This document shows positions 47,266 through 58,900 of a stretch of 64,000 nucleotides of DNA, piece by piece. This DNA comes from Takakia lepidozioides (Eukaryota; Streptophyta; Takakiopsida; Takakiales; Takakiaceae): NCBI GenBank assembly GCA_030704615.1, contig CM060731.1:47740001-47804000 (forward strand), read 5' to 3'. The position numbers were made by a program, and so were the translations under genes. The notes under the pieces are model-generated. The model was not told the origin of the DNA and made no database searches. It saw nothing but the letters and a program-made list of their open reading frames with translations. Positions within the stretch are counted from its first letter, which is position 1; each line of letters opens with the position of its first letter.

Positions 47266-48212
47266 TCTATCTCTGGCTCTATTCCTGTTTCTAGAGCTCG
47301 TGAAGTATAGTGACTTCCTTCTCTTCCTCCTACGCTGGAAACAAGGGCTCCCCACGATGCCTCTAGAGCTCTCCAGTTTGACGTTTGTAACAAGTGCTGC
47401 TATGGCATGTAATCAAAATCAAAATTGGACGTTATCAACCATATTTGGATGCGGGTGTTGTTATTGTGTGCGAACGGAATTCATCCATTCCGTTGTCTCC
47501 GTATTATCCAAGCAATAAAGCGCAAGAAAAAAAGTACATCCGTTGCATGCACTAGCGATATATGTCAGATGTACTGCGCCGCCTGCCAATACACCGCGGC
47601 CTTCTTGCTTTCTTTCAAATTCGGATGTGCCGTAGAAATCTAATGCTAGTTCATTTTCGAGCAGTTCTTGCAGATCCGCAATAATTGTTATGCTTCACAT
47701 ATGCATCCACGTGTGTTGTACTGCCTACCCTGTGGTTTGCAGTTTACCGTTACCGTCGCCATGGGGTCATTCGGCATAAAGGGTTCTGTCGGATACGACC
47801 ATGTCTGGCACGCATTCGTGCGAGGTATCTTCTGCAGTGTCAGTGTTTGTGCTGTGCTCTTCTGGCACAGCACAACCTCATGACATTTGTGGTCTTCCTG
47901 TTTACTGCTCTCCAGGGTTGTTGCCGTCTTTTCATAATGGATGGTTTCATGTAGTTTTCAGTGTTTGTTTTCATCCATAAACAGCACGGCTTCTTGTAGT
48001 ATTTGAAAACAGTTTTTCTGGTTAGTGCCTCTTGGCGTTGCTGTTTCCGAAGTGAAGGTGCATCTCATCCCTACATCCTTTGCATGCATCACCTGCAACC
48101 TTTGGATTGGAGCTAGCCTTGTTGACCTCGGTTTGCTTGTCTTAATTCCCCTTTTGGTAATTGCGGGCTATCAGTTCGAGGATTCCGCAACTTTCGTTCA
48201 GTGAGGGAAAAC
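47266..48212. promoter_or_regulatory. Divergent intergenic spacer of element B
   Basis: As in element A, the two genes point away from this ~950-bp segment. The minus-strand reading upstream of 47265 is open and conserved at the protein level (RKRRKSLYFTS) without an ATG, echoing the start problem in A. No core promoter could be chosen. Confidence 0.45.
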
Positions 48213-51200
48213 ATGTCGAGGGAGCGAGATACACTTGCTCCATTCCATTCCAATGCAGGTACTCTTCCACTGACTGCCACTGCAGACGACGATGGGTTTG
48301 CAGTTGTTCATGAGGATGAGCTGGTTACAGTGTTCCCGCTGGAGTTGGGTTCTCTCCTTGTTCAAAAAGAGGTGTATGACGAGGATGGGAATTTGGATTC
48401 TGGGCACTTGGAGAAACCATTGGTTGGCAAGTGTGGAAGGAAGTGGAGAGTCCTTCCAGGCACATACCGTGTCCTTGGAAAAGAGAGAAGACAATTAGCA
48501 GGATTGGTCGTTACCCCTGGCACTGCAGCATCGGTCGTGCAACAAAAGGGCACAGTTCCTGTGAAACAAGAGGTGAGCACATCCACTACCTTCGTGACTC
48601 TTTCAGACTCGTCCTCGGAGGATGTTTATGAGATTCCTCCGCCAGTGCTGACTCCGTCATTGGATGATGACGAATTGCAAGAGATAACGAGTGTCATTCC
48701 AAAATTGAAAGCCCTCGCAGGTGTGCCTGGGTGCAAGAGCGAGCTGCGTTTTGTTGACTGGGAGTCCCTTCCTGTGCAACGGGTTCAATACGTGCCAGCA
48801 CAGTTTGATGGGGACATCCTGTTTGAGCTCAACCCTCCCACCTCTTCCACTGGACTGGCTGGGCTTTTACAGGGCATGGACAAGAAACATGACGGACATC
48901 CTTGGTGCAGGACAAAAACGTCGAACATCCATAACGACATTGGCTTGAAATTTTGGAGGTCAGTCTGTGTTGGGCATTGTAAGTGCCAGAATATTTCTTG
49001 CCCTCGCCTGAGAAACAACGCTCAACCAAACGAAAGTGAGTGGGAAGGTGTGCCCCTGAATCCTTTCACCCCAGGGCTTGCCCCTCCCAGGACCAATACT
49101 TTCGTGTGCAGGTTCTGCAAACTTTCTCCGTCCTGTGTTTCTGTGTGCCACGCTCGTATGTATCAGGTGGCACACCGATGCAAGACAATGACTCGTGCCT
49201 GCATTCATATGGGTGCACACGAGCATCCTGTGTCCAAAGGAAGTTGCAGGGATAGCGTGGACATCGCTAGAAATCTACTGAAGCAGGAGTTCCACAATGC
49301 CCCTTGTGCAACACCTTCTGCTATAGCGCTTGCAGCTAGCAAGACATTCCTGGAGAAACATATACTGGGTGAAGGGGATGCGACAGAACTTATGCTGGAT
49401 GCAGATTCGCTTAATGCAGTCATGGACCATTTCTCCGTGTTGAGCTCTCCCAATATTCGAAACCAGGTGAATGCACTCAGAATGGGCACAGGCACTGCTG
49501 GATTCATGGACAACATTATGGACCTGAAACGGAGGAGTCGCTATGAATTCATTCAAAACAGTATCTTCCCTGGCCAGGGCTCGTCCAAGGTGTATTTGTT
49601 CAAGATGTCCGCTGTGGGCGAAGGCAGTGGTGTGAGCATTGTCCGCCGTATGCAACCAGGAGGAGATTTGGCTAAATGTTGGTTAATGTTTGATCACTGC
49701 AAACGGGTGAAGGGTTGGACAACCATGGCGTGCCATGTGTATGATCCGGCGTACCAGCGTGTGCTCTCCATAGCAATTTGTGATATGCAGTCGGAGGACA
49801 CTGAATCCCAAATGCTCATGTGGAATTCGCTCTTGGCCGTCATGCAGCGCAATGGAATACAAAACACAAATTTTGCGGGCTTCATGGCTGATAGTGCACA
49901 GGCAAATTTCAATGCAGTGCGATGCGTGTTTGGTTTGGGGGATCCTAAGGTCCCAATGGAAAATAAGGAGCGCACATGCCTCTTCCATTGGACTCAATCT
50001 CTGCACGTCATACAAAGCGCTGCATTCGCCCTGACCTGCAGTTGGAGCACAGAAGGCTCTGTCTCAAGTACAAGAATGCCACCAATGGGAGAAGCTGAGA
50101 GCACTTACCAGGCAATCCAGGCTTGGTGGTTCTCCTCTGGTGCTGCAACAGGTACCCACGTAAAGGAGTTGGAGGACTGGTTGGTTTTCTGGCACTTCAG
50201 GTACAGACAGTGGGGAGCTTTCATGACGACGGTAAGCCTCTTCAATCCCAAAAACAAAATTTTTGCATCGTGCCTGTTCATTTGGGGTTCTTCGATTGTC
50301 ACTTGAAGAACCTCTACCATTTGTTTTCGTTCCTGACATATCCATGCAATGCCTCCTGCAGGACATGTCCTTGGAGGACTTGGCCGACATGCCATCCTGT
50401 AATTTGGCGGAGACTGTTCACAATGCCTGGATGCAGCAGTCTACCAAAGCAGGTCGTGACTTGTATGTGGCCACTGCTGATGACATGGTGCGTGCACTTA
50501 CACAACAAACCAGGTACCGCAATTTTCTGATGGGACGGGGTGGAGGCAAGGGCCCTGATACGACTTTGTTGATGCTAAGGGCTGCGAGTAGGTCCGGAGT
50601 CCCGTCAAAGATGGCCAGAGCTCTAAACAGATGCACTGAAGGGTCCGCTCTACAATCCAGGATCCCCCATTTGGAAGGCGAGGAAAGATTTGGATCATGC
50701 AAAAGGAAATTGAACACTCTTCCAGGGTCAGATGGAGATTCCCATCGGCCAGACAGGGTCAATTTCTCTGTGCCAAAGGTGTCTCCACTGCAGACTGAGT
50801 CGTGTGCCCGCCCCTTCCCAGGTGGGTCCTCCTCCAGTGGAGCACGTGCAGAACATACAAGCACAGCAGCAGGAATCCCATTGGAGGAGGCGGTGGCCAT
50901 GGTGCAGGAATCCGATTGCATTGATAGTGAGTGGCATATAGAACGCATCCCACCAGGATCTAGAGTGGCTTGCATGGCAATTCAGAACCCCTCATTCAAG
51001 AAATGCAAATCAAAGATATGCAAAGGCTCCAGGGGGACTCCAGCTCCAACATTCACAGGGTTGTTCCGACCTTATCATAGTGGGGAGTCAAAGGACCACA
51101 AATTTTGGTTCTGCCCAGACGATATGGCACGATGCGTGAAGGGAACAGTTCGTCCTTCGGTGATAATGAAACCCCCTCCCCCCGCAATTTGGCCTGTGCA

Positions 51201-51774
51201 AATTGGGACGTCGATGTCATCAACCGAGATAAACATGCTGGAGGAGGGAGGGTTCTGTCTTGCACGGTCCCGGGTGGTGCCCTCATGCACTGTCGGCACA
51301 GATGTGCCACATGCTCCGGCAATGTCGCCACCCTGTGCCGACTCACACCCAACAAAAAGAGATGGAAAAACAGTGCGCCGTTTCGCTTCGGGTGCAGATC
51401 ACGAATGCAAGATGGAATCTGCTAGAATTTTGCAGGCTCGGGTGTCTCGTATCACCGAAGTCCCTTCTCCGGGGTATGGACGGATTTACACAGTGCTGTC
51501 AATTGGGTCAGTTCTTCATGGCAAAGAATATCAGGTTACCGTCGGGAATTTCCCTTCGTGCACTTGTCCGGACTTTGTAACGATGCGTGAGGGCGCTCTC
51601 GGCATGAGGGGGAAGTGGGTCCCCTGCAAGCATCAATATTACATATACCTTGTGATTATGTGTTGCGACGGTAAGAGAGACCAATTCATCCACCAAGCCA
51701 CACTAGGCTATGGAGAAGTGAACACCCTTCTACAGCGGGACACCTCGCGTGGAGCTCCGCCAACTTCTCTTTGA
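48213..51774 (+). CDS. MULE-type transposase with SWIM zinc finger (element B)
   Basis: Exons 48213-50231 and 50362-51774 join in phase across a 130-bp intron, giving about 1143 residues. Shared with A: VKQE and a LSDSSSED acidic stretch near the N-terminus, the Cys/His finger ending HEHPV, MFDHCKRVKGW, MADSAQANF, CLFHW and the SWIM finger (CTCPDF ... CKH). The start ATG at 48213 is preceded in frame only by GTG. Between CLFHW and AWWF about 35 residues are read in a different frame from A: two compensating indels (about 50008 and 50085) keep the gene open but scramble this stretch. Whether the protein still works is therefore doubtful. Confidence 0.8.
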
Positions 51775-52180
51775 ATGCCCGCTGCCCATGCTGGTTTGCA
51801 GGTTGCCGTGTGAAGACTTTGCATTTCTGACAAACATATGGATTTCGTTTACGGAACCAGGGCAAATGCACATGCAATTCATTGTAAGTGTCTATCTGTG
51901 AATTGAAATAAACTGTGACAATCATTCTGAGCTCAAATCTGCCATGTTTTCATATTTCTGTTTTTGAGCGGGCATTGCACACATGGTGTGTGTTGGCCCC
52001 CTTTGTTTTGTCCACGGTAATAGGCCCTCTTCCTGCAATCCTCACCTATAGGACCTTCTTCTCCAGCAGATTCGTGCCGCTCACGCTTTCCTGAAGCGTG
52101 AGCTCAGCTCACGCTTTGTAGCTTGAACGTGAGCTCAGCTCCCAGACTCACGGGGCTGGGCTCACGCCGTAGCTACGCTC
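51775..52180 (+). repeat. Right subterminal region of element B
   Basis: The 3' untranslated part is followed by TCCACGGT ... ATAGG words shared with A and by GCTCACGC/GCGTGAGCTC repeats from 52075. The inferred end is 12 bases beyond the last CTCACGCC. Confidence 0.6.
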
Positions 52181-52833
52181 CTTCTCGATGTGCGCAACGA
52201 AGGAGACAACAGCTTTTCACTAGCTTTGATAACGCCTGGGGGAAAGGGAACATCATCTGCAGCGTCCGGGAAATATTTTGAGTTGAACCAGCCAGTGGCC
52301 GCTCATTTTCAGCACCAACCGGCTAAGTGGGTTGGGGGGTCGGCTGCTGCCCCTTGGTGGTAACTTCAGGTGGTCAATTTCCTACATATTGTTTTACAAC
52401 CGGTAATATTCCTTCTTCTTTTTTATGTGTTCGGCTATAAATCCGGCCATTGTACATATCAACCGGTTCATTTCCTGCAAATGAAAAATAAATTCGGCTG
52501 CATACAAATTCAACAAATGAACAACAATAAATAATCACAACCAATTTTAAGCAATTCAAACAAGTGCAGAAAAGTATCCTTGGCAGGAGTTGAACCTGTC
52601 AATGCCCTCCACCAGTTGGAGGCCAAGGATCGAACCCTTCTAAAATGCAAGGACCTCAACCAAAAATTGAAGGGCCTTGAATTTTAGAAGCGTTACCTAT
52701 CTAAACAAACAAACAAACAAAAATTCAAAACTGCAAATCATCATTGGTACCTTCTGGTTGTCCAGCTAAATATAGCTCAGGATGAGAGAACAAATGTCTG
52801 AAGTTTGTGGAGTTCTTCCACAAAGATATGGCC
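52181..52833. other. Spacer with tRNA-like piece (52575-52645, minus)
   Basis: No protein gene. On the minus strand GGGTTCGATCC and, 50 bases on, ACTGGTGGAGGGCA and GGTTCAACTCC resemble pol III boxes, suggesting a SINE relic. The remaining sequence next to the hAT gene is probably its 3' flank. Confidence 0.35.
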
Positions 52834-54950
52834 TCAATCAAAAGGTTGACATACCTGCACACTTGGCCCTTCCAAAGCAACACGAAGCACACTTTCCAAG
52901 TTCTTTGTTTTCAACTTGTTTCGAAATTTAGTTTTGATTGAGTTTTGAACTGAGAATGCCCTCTCACATGCGGCAGTGCTTATACATTGAACTCGAGCAA
53001 TTTCAGAAAGCACAAGCAAGTTTTCATACTTCATCGTTAGAGAAGGGTTCCAAGTCACCATGCCCCAAAGATCCTTGAAAGTTTTCTCCATCCACTCGGT
53101 ACTTGCCTGTAGTTTGAAAGCAAAGAACTCTCGTTTCACCGCTGCTATGTCAATAAGGGTAGGCAATGTCCTTCCTGCAATCTGTCTCTCGACACCATAG
53201 TGCGCACATAATATTTCCAACTCTACTACACCCCAACTTGCTAACCCCACTTGCCTAGTTGGTAGGTTACATGGACTCAATATTTTGAATGCACTTACAA
53301 CTCCGTTGTCCTCAAATCTGGCATCCAAAGCATTGCAAATAGCCTCTGCATAAAGCTTTTGGAAAGTAAGTGCTGCCTCCAAATCACCCCCCATCCTCTC
53401 TCGTGTCATTTGTACACCATGAAATTTGGATCCCCTAATCTCAGAGGCTAGCCGCCTCAAATACCCACCAGGAGGACCAAACTCCGGGATGATGTGATAA
53501 CCCGTTTCCTCATTGAAGGTGGATTGGTTCAAATCCGTGCTATCCTCAATGAAAAACATTCGTATTTGTGCAATCTCTGTCTTAACTATGGACCCAATGT
53601 TGGTTACATCCACAAACTTCCATTGGAACACACGTGAGAGTAGAGATAGACCGTGCAACCTATCAGCCAAAAAATACAAGACATAAATCATTTTGAATGA
53701 CCTTAGCTTGTTATACAAAAGAGGGGCTGATCCATCATCCTTGGCAGCCAGCACATCTCTAAAATACGTGAGAACACTCTCAAGACTATCACAAAGCGAT
53801 GTCACGGCCTTCCACCTAGATAACCAACGAATCTTGTGAAACCTTTTGAGGCACTTCTGAGCTTCATTAAGCTCGGTCTGCAAAGCTTGCAAAGCTGCCT
53901 TACGCTTAGATGATTTGCGAAAATGACCAGCAAGAGAATTCAAAAGTGTGTCAACCTCATTTGAAATAAGATGACATGGTGATGTCTTGGCAGCTTCTAA
54001 TGCTGCCAAGTTGGTCCTATGTGCTACGCAATGGACGGCCAACATAAAGGGGTTTACCTTTTGCTTAAGACGAGCAGCCACGCCGGATCGAGCCCCCACC
54101 ATGGTTGCTGCCCCATCCGAACCAAACCCCAAAAACTTATCTAGATCCAAACCCCACTCTTTCAAACTAGTTAGTAAACATTCATATATCATTGCGGCAT
54201 CCTTCTTGCCATCAATAATCTGAAGTAACCCCAAAAACAGAGTGACTGGCAACCCTCTTCAACAAAAGAAGCAAAAACAACAAGATGACCGGTTACTGAA
54301 ATGTCAGTTGACTCATCTATCATGATTCCATAGTACTTGGAATCCTTCACTCTATCCAACATTTTTTTCTGAACAACACATGAGATACAAAACAATATAT
54401 CAGCATATGACTTCTCATCATGGTACAGTTTTTGGGTAATACAAGCTTTGAGAGTAACCAAAAGTTGACACAAACCTGGAAATTTGCTAAATGGCAAGGC
54501 CTCCAAACCAATGTAGTAAGCAGTTTGGAAAAGAGCCAAAACAACATCATCACAAGCTCGATTAGCACTAGCTATGGCTTTCTCCATGGCTTTCTTACCA
54601 GATTGTAGGGCCCAAGACAACTTACGATGCTCTTCTGACCTAGCATGGTCTTGGAATGAACTCACCTTGACATTGACAGAACCAGCATTTGCAAAGACTG
54701 TCCTCCCTCCTTTCCCTCTACAAACTTTACAAAAAACCCTACCTAGATCATGGTTAAACTCAATCCAATCAAATTGAGTGTACCAAGCATCTTTCCATGC
54801 CTTCTGGGCTGCCTCTACACTATTCGATGGCTTGTCCATACCACTTGAAGATGAGGCAGAGGGGACAGCAAAATGAGACTCCTCATCACAATCACCAGTG
54901 CGACTAGCCCTAAATAACATATTTCTTAGATTCCTTTGGCGCTTGGCCAT
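52834..54950 (-). pseudogene. hAT-family transposase with one frameshift
   Basis: The frame starts MAKRQRNLRN at 54950. The N-terminal part (54950-54254) has a TTF/BED-like zinc finger (CKVC ... HARSEEH) and the first catalytic Asp in IDESTDIS. Near 54253 one base is missing and the frame continues 54252-52834 with FGSDGAATMVG (second Asp), CVAHRTNL and the C-terminal hAT dimerisation block (AACERAFSVQNSIKTK). Apart from this single break there are no stops, so inactivation may be recent. The long frame upstream of 54950 runs into the Ty3 LTR and is not part of the gene: the Ty3 element inserted 263 bp 5' of this start codon. The hAT termini were not identified. Confidence 0.85.
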
Positions 54951-55207
54951 AGCCAAAACCTTACAAAATACAAATATATAGCACGGAAATTGCAAGGAAG
55001 GGCCAGCGATCACCAAAGGGGCTGAGCACATAATTGCAATAAAGAAAGGCCAAATTTCACCAAAGGAGCTGATGAACAAAGGACGTTCCAAGCTTGGCAC
55101 AAGGATATAGGGCGGCCAAAATGAAGGAACTCCCCCTAAGCAGAAGTGCAGGGCCCGCGCGATGACTGTGGCTGCGGCTGGGGCGTTGGCCTTGAACTGT
55201 GGTAGCA

Positions 55208-55212
55208 CGCAG
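55208..55212. repeat. 5-bp target-site duplication (left) of the Ty3 chromovirus
   Basis: CGCAG directly before the 5' LTR is repeated directly after the 3' LTR at 62190-62194. Confidence 0.9.
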
Positions 55213-55940
55213 TGTCGCGGCCCTTTGCCTTGAGGGCAGGGGGTCGGGACACATGAGGGGCTGCCTTTGTGGTGGGGGCAGCGGCAGCAATAGGTAGGGG
55301 GGGCTGAAGCACCCTTGAGTGCCCAAGGCACTCAGGGAAGCGGAGGCGCTCACTAGGTGGAGCCCCGCACGCCGGGTTGCGGTGGGGGTGGCTCCATAAG
55401 GGGTGGTGGTAGCTTAGCGGGACTTAGTGGGGGTGGAATAGGACTCACCATGGGGGCGGAGACCTCGTGGTGGGAGTCGTGGGGAGTCTTGGGACTCATC
55501 ACGGTCCATAGGGGCCGTGGTGAGCGGGCCAAGACTCACCGCGACTCATCACCGGGAGTCGAGGGTTTTCGTGGTGGTTCGCCATAAAATAGCATGGCTG
55601 GTTGTGAAACCCCCGCGGACAGCTACAGAAATATATATAGGGAGTAGTAACCCCGAGAACGGTGCAAGCCCGTTGGTGACCAAAAACTAGTGAGTAAGCG
55701 AGCGAGCCGGAAAGCAACCAAAGAGTGGGGAGCTGTTCCGGACTGCCATCTACCAAAGGGAATTCTCCTAGGCCCAAATAGGTGGAGGGTTTAGTGGGAA
55801 GCGAAGGGGGGGACCGTTATGTCCCGGTGAGCAGCCGAAGCTCCAAGTTGGCCTGGGCGGCCAGGTTGGGAGTCAGGCGCGCGCATCAAAGCGAGTAACT
55901 ATGACTTGAAGGGGAGCTTACCGAAGTGAGGTGCGCGACA
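55213..55940 (+). repeat. 5' LTR of the Ty3 chromovirus
   Basis: It begins TGTCGCGGCC and ends GCGCGACA. It carries a TATA-like ATATATATAG at 55631-55640. The frames on either strand here are chance. Confidence 0.95.
55631..55640 (+). promoter_or_regulatory. TATA-like box in the 5' LTR
   Basis: ATATATATAG, also present in the 3' LTR as GTATATATAG (one base changed), lies about 300 bp before the LTR end, a suitable place for the promoter that starts the genomic RNA. Confidence 0.5.
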
Positions 55941-55942
55941 CT

Positions 55943-55955
55943 TGGTATCAGAGCC
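55943..55955 (+). other. Primer-binding site (initiator Met tRNA)
   Basis: TGGTATCAGAGCC starts two bases after the LTR and is the usual complement of the initiator methionine tRNA 3' end in plant Ty3 and Ty1 elements. Confidence 0.9.
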
Positions 55956-55995
55956 TAGAGTTCAGTACGCGATCGTCCTTGGGATTGGCCTCATC

Positions 55996-58900
55996 ATGGG
56001 GTCGGGCAAGCCGAAGCGAAAGCGGAACGGCCCAAAAGATGATGATCCCGGTGAGCCCGATGGGGGCGGCGTGTCACCGAGGCGGCCGTTTGAGGTAGCG
56101 ATGCATGTTTCCGAAAACGAGGCCGCCCAAGAGCGGGAGGAATCCGAGGAGTCGGAGCCCAAGGAATCCTTGAGAGCTCCGACAAACCAAGAGATGCCTC
56201 CCATGCCGGCAGCCTTTTGGGAAGGGTTGTTGGCGCAGTTTGGCGGGACGTTGAAAGACGTGTTGAAGGCGGCTAATGCCACTTCCACTAAGGCAAAGTT
56301 TAAGGTGAAGCCTAAGGAACCCGACACCTTCGAGGGCGTCCGAAATCGGAAGGCACTCAACACCTGGCTCTTGGAGCTGGAGCAGTACTTCCGGGCGGCC
56401 AAGTTGAGTGACGAGGATCGCGTGGAAGTGGCTCCCACCTATTTGAGAAGCTGTGCTCAACAATGGTGGCAGAAACGCCTTCACGACCGAGGTCCAAGTC
56501 CGGAAACCTTGAACTGGAGTGGGTTCAAGGAATTGATGAAGAGACAGTTTGTGCCCCTCAACGCGTCTTGGCTTGCCCGGGACAAGATGAGGAATTTGAA
56601 GCAAACAGATGACATTCGGGGGTATGTCCAGGCTTTCAATGTGCTGTTGCTCGAAGTCGCGGACATGGCAGAACCAGAAATGGTCTTCAACTTTGTGGCG
56701 GGACTGGCCCCATGGGCCAGGCGGAAGTTGGAGGAGAAGCCACCCAAGACTTTGAACAAGGCAATTGAGAGGGCTGAATGTTTCTCGGATGTCCCTAGGG
56801 GTGAGAGACAAGGCCGTACGGAGCTGAACCACAAGAAGACCCGGCAGGAAGGTGACTCCTTCCGACCGGAAAAGAAGTGGGATAGGCCACGTGGCGACAA
56901 TGGCATGTGGAAATCGAAGGGAGGGCCTTCACACGTCAAGGCGGCACCCGGTGCTTCGAAAGGAAAAGCGGGTGGAGCGGCTTATGGCGGACAGAAGGCG
57001 ACCTTTGATGGAGTGTGTTTCAATTGCGGGGAGCCCGGGCACATGGCCAAGAAGTGCACGAAGCCCCGGCAATTGAACATGACTCGGGCGACCACGGAGC
57101 TGTCGGAAGATACCATCAGTCGCTTGGTGGAAGCGGTGGTCACCAGGACTTGCAAGGTAGGCAAATTTTCTTGTGAGTTGTATCAGGAAACTGGTGCCTT
57201 ACGAAAAGGGAGTCAGTTATTGTTCGTGGATGGGATAATATCCGGAACTTATGTGTCGTTGTTAGTGGACATAGGAGCGTCGCACTCCTTCATGACACCG
57301 GCAACGGCACAAAAGTTGGGACTCCCGACAAGTGACGTGGGGGCCTCTATTGAGGTGCGTTCTGCCAAAGGAGAACCACAGTTGGCGACAAGGTTGGTGT
57401 TTGATGTTCCTCTTCAACTGGGGAGTTGGGAGGGACGTGAGAACTTCACCATCTGCGAGATCGATGGAGTAGATCTCATTTTGGGGATGACCTTTTTGAG
57501 CAAATCCGGAGCGGTCATAGATGGCCGCAAGAGAGTAGTCACGCTGCCATGTGGGAATGGTGGCGAGGTCTTACGAGTGTCGGAAACGCCCAAATCCGTG
57601 GGAGGGCGAATAAACCTTCTGTCAGCAAGGGAGTGGGCCGTGGAGGAGGCACACGAACCCCAGTTTTTGCTTTACATTAGAGAAGTGAAGGGAGAAGGCG
57701 ATGGGGAGCCGAGCCCAGATTGGATCAAGGGGATTTTGGAGAAATACCAGGATGTGATGCCGGAGGATTTACCAAGCGGCTTGCCACCGCGAAGAGGAGT
57801 TGACCACAAGATTGAGGTGATACCGGGAACGGAACCGCCTGCCAAGGCACCCTACCGGTTGAGCCACAGGGAGTTGGTCGAGCTGAAGACTCAGCTCAAG
57901 GATCTAATGTCAAAGGGGTACATCCGGCCGAGTAAGTCACCTTACGGAGCCCCGGTGCTATTCGCAGACAAGAAGGATGGGACGCTGCGGATGTGTGTCG
58001 ATTACAGGGCTCTGAATAAGGTGACTATCAAAAACCGGTACCCTTTGCCAAGGATCGACGACCTCTTCGATCGGTTGGCAGGAGCGAAGTATTTCAGCCG
58101 GATCGACTTGCGCTCCGGCTATCATCAAATTCGGGTGGCGGAAGGAGATGAGGAGAAGACCGCGTGCAGGACAAGGTATGGTTCATATGAGTTCTTGGTG
58201 ATGCCTTTTGGGCTCACCAATGCACCAGCGACATTTAGCACGCTGATGAACAGCCTTTTTCAGGAGTGGTTGGATGACTTTGTGATCGTGTACATCGACG
58301 ACATCTTGGTGTACTCGAAAACAAAGGAGGAGCACCTGGAGCACCTCAAAAGGGTGTTCCAAAAATTGCGAGAAGGGAAGCTGTATGCCAAAGCTTCAAA
58401 GTGCGAATTCGGGGTCACGAAAGTGGAGTTCTTGGGGCATGTGATTACACAGGATGGGATCAAAATGGATGATAGAAAGGTGAGGGCGATCTTGGACTGG
58501 GAGCCTCCGACTTCGGTCCCGGGAGTGCGTTCCTTCCTAGGACTCGCCTCATATTACCGGAAGTATGTGAGAAATTTCGCCAAGATCGCGGGGCCGCTGT
58601 CGGACCTTCTGTGTAAATCTAAAGTCTGGGCATGGAACACCTTTTGTGGCCAAGCTTTTGCTGAATTGAAGCAGCGGATGGCGGAAGCTCCAGTCTTGAA
58701 AATCCCGGAGTTCGATCGTCCGTTCGAGATACATACAGATGCGTCGGACTTCGCGATTGGGGGTGTACTGATGCAAGATGGACGTCCAGTGGCTTACGAA
58801 AGTAAGAAATTGAATGAAGTTGAGCGACGGTGGCCAACGCACGAGAAAGAGATGAAGGCGGTGGTGCACTGTCTTGAGCTCTGGTGCCACTATGTTGGTT

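Larger units (their letters stand above)
42607..52180. mobile_element. Mutator-like DNA transposon, element B (left end missing)
   Basis: Same two-gene plan as element A: minus-strand ParB/methylase gene (here 47265-42607, broken) and plus-strand transposase (48213-51774). The right end, read inwards, has 12 bases then GGCGTGAGC, as in element A, placing the end near 52180. Subterminal GCTCACGC and GCGTGAGCTCAGCTCACG words are abundant at 52075-52170. The left side breaks off at about 42607 against a SINE-like tail, within the exon equivalent to exon 6 of element A, so the methylase half and left terminus are lost. No target duplication can be tested. Confidence 0.85.

Noticed and set aside
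54951-55331. N-terminal extension of the hAT transposase
   Set aside because: The open frame runs antisense through the Ty3 LTR; a nearly identical antisense frame occurs in the 3' LTR at 61299-61580.
55942-55995. Upstream start of the chromovirus polyprotein
   Set aside because: The frame extends to 55942 only with a TTG start and would translate the primer-binding site; ATG 55996 is the proper start.
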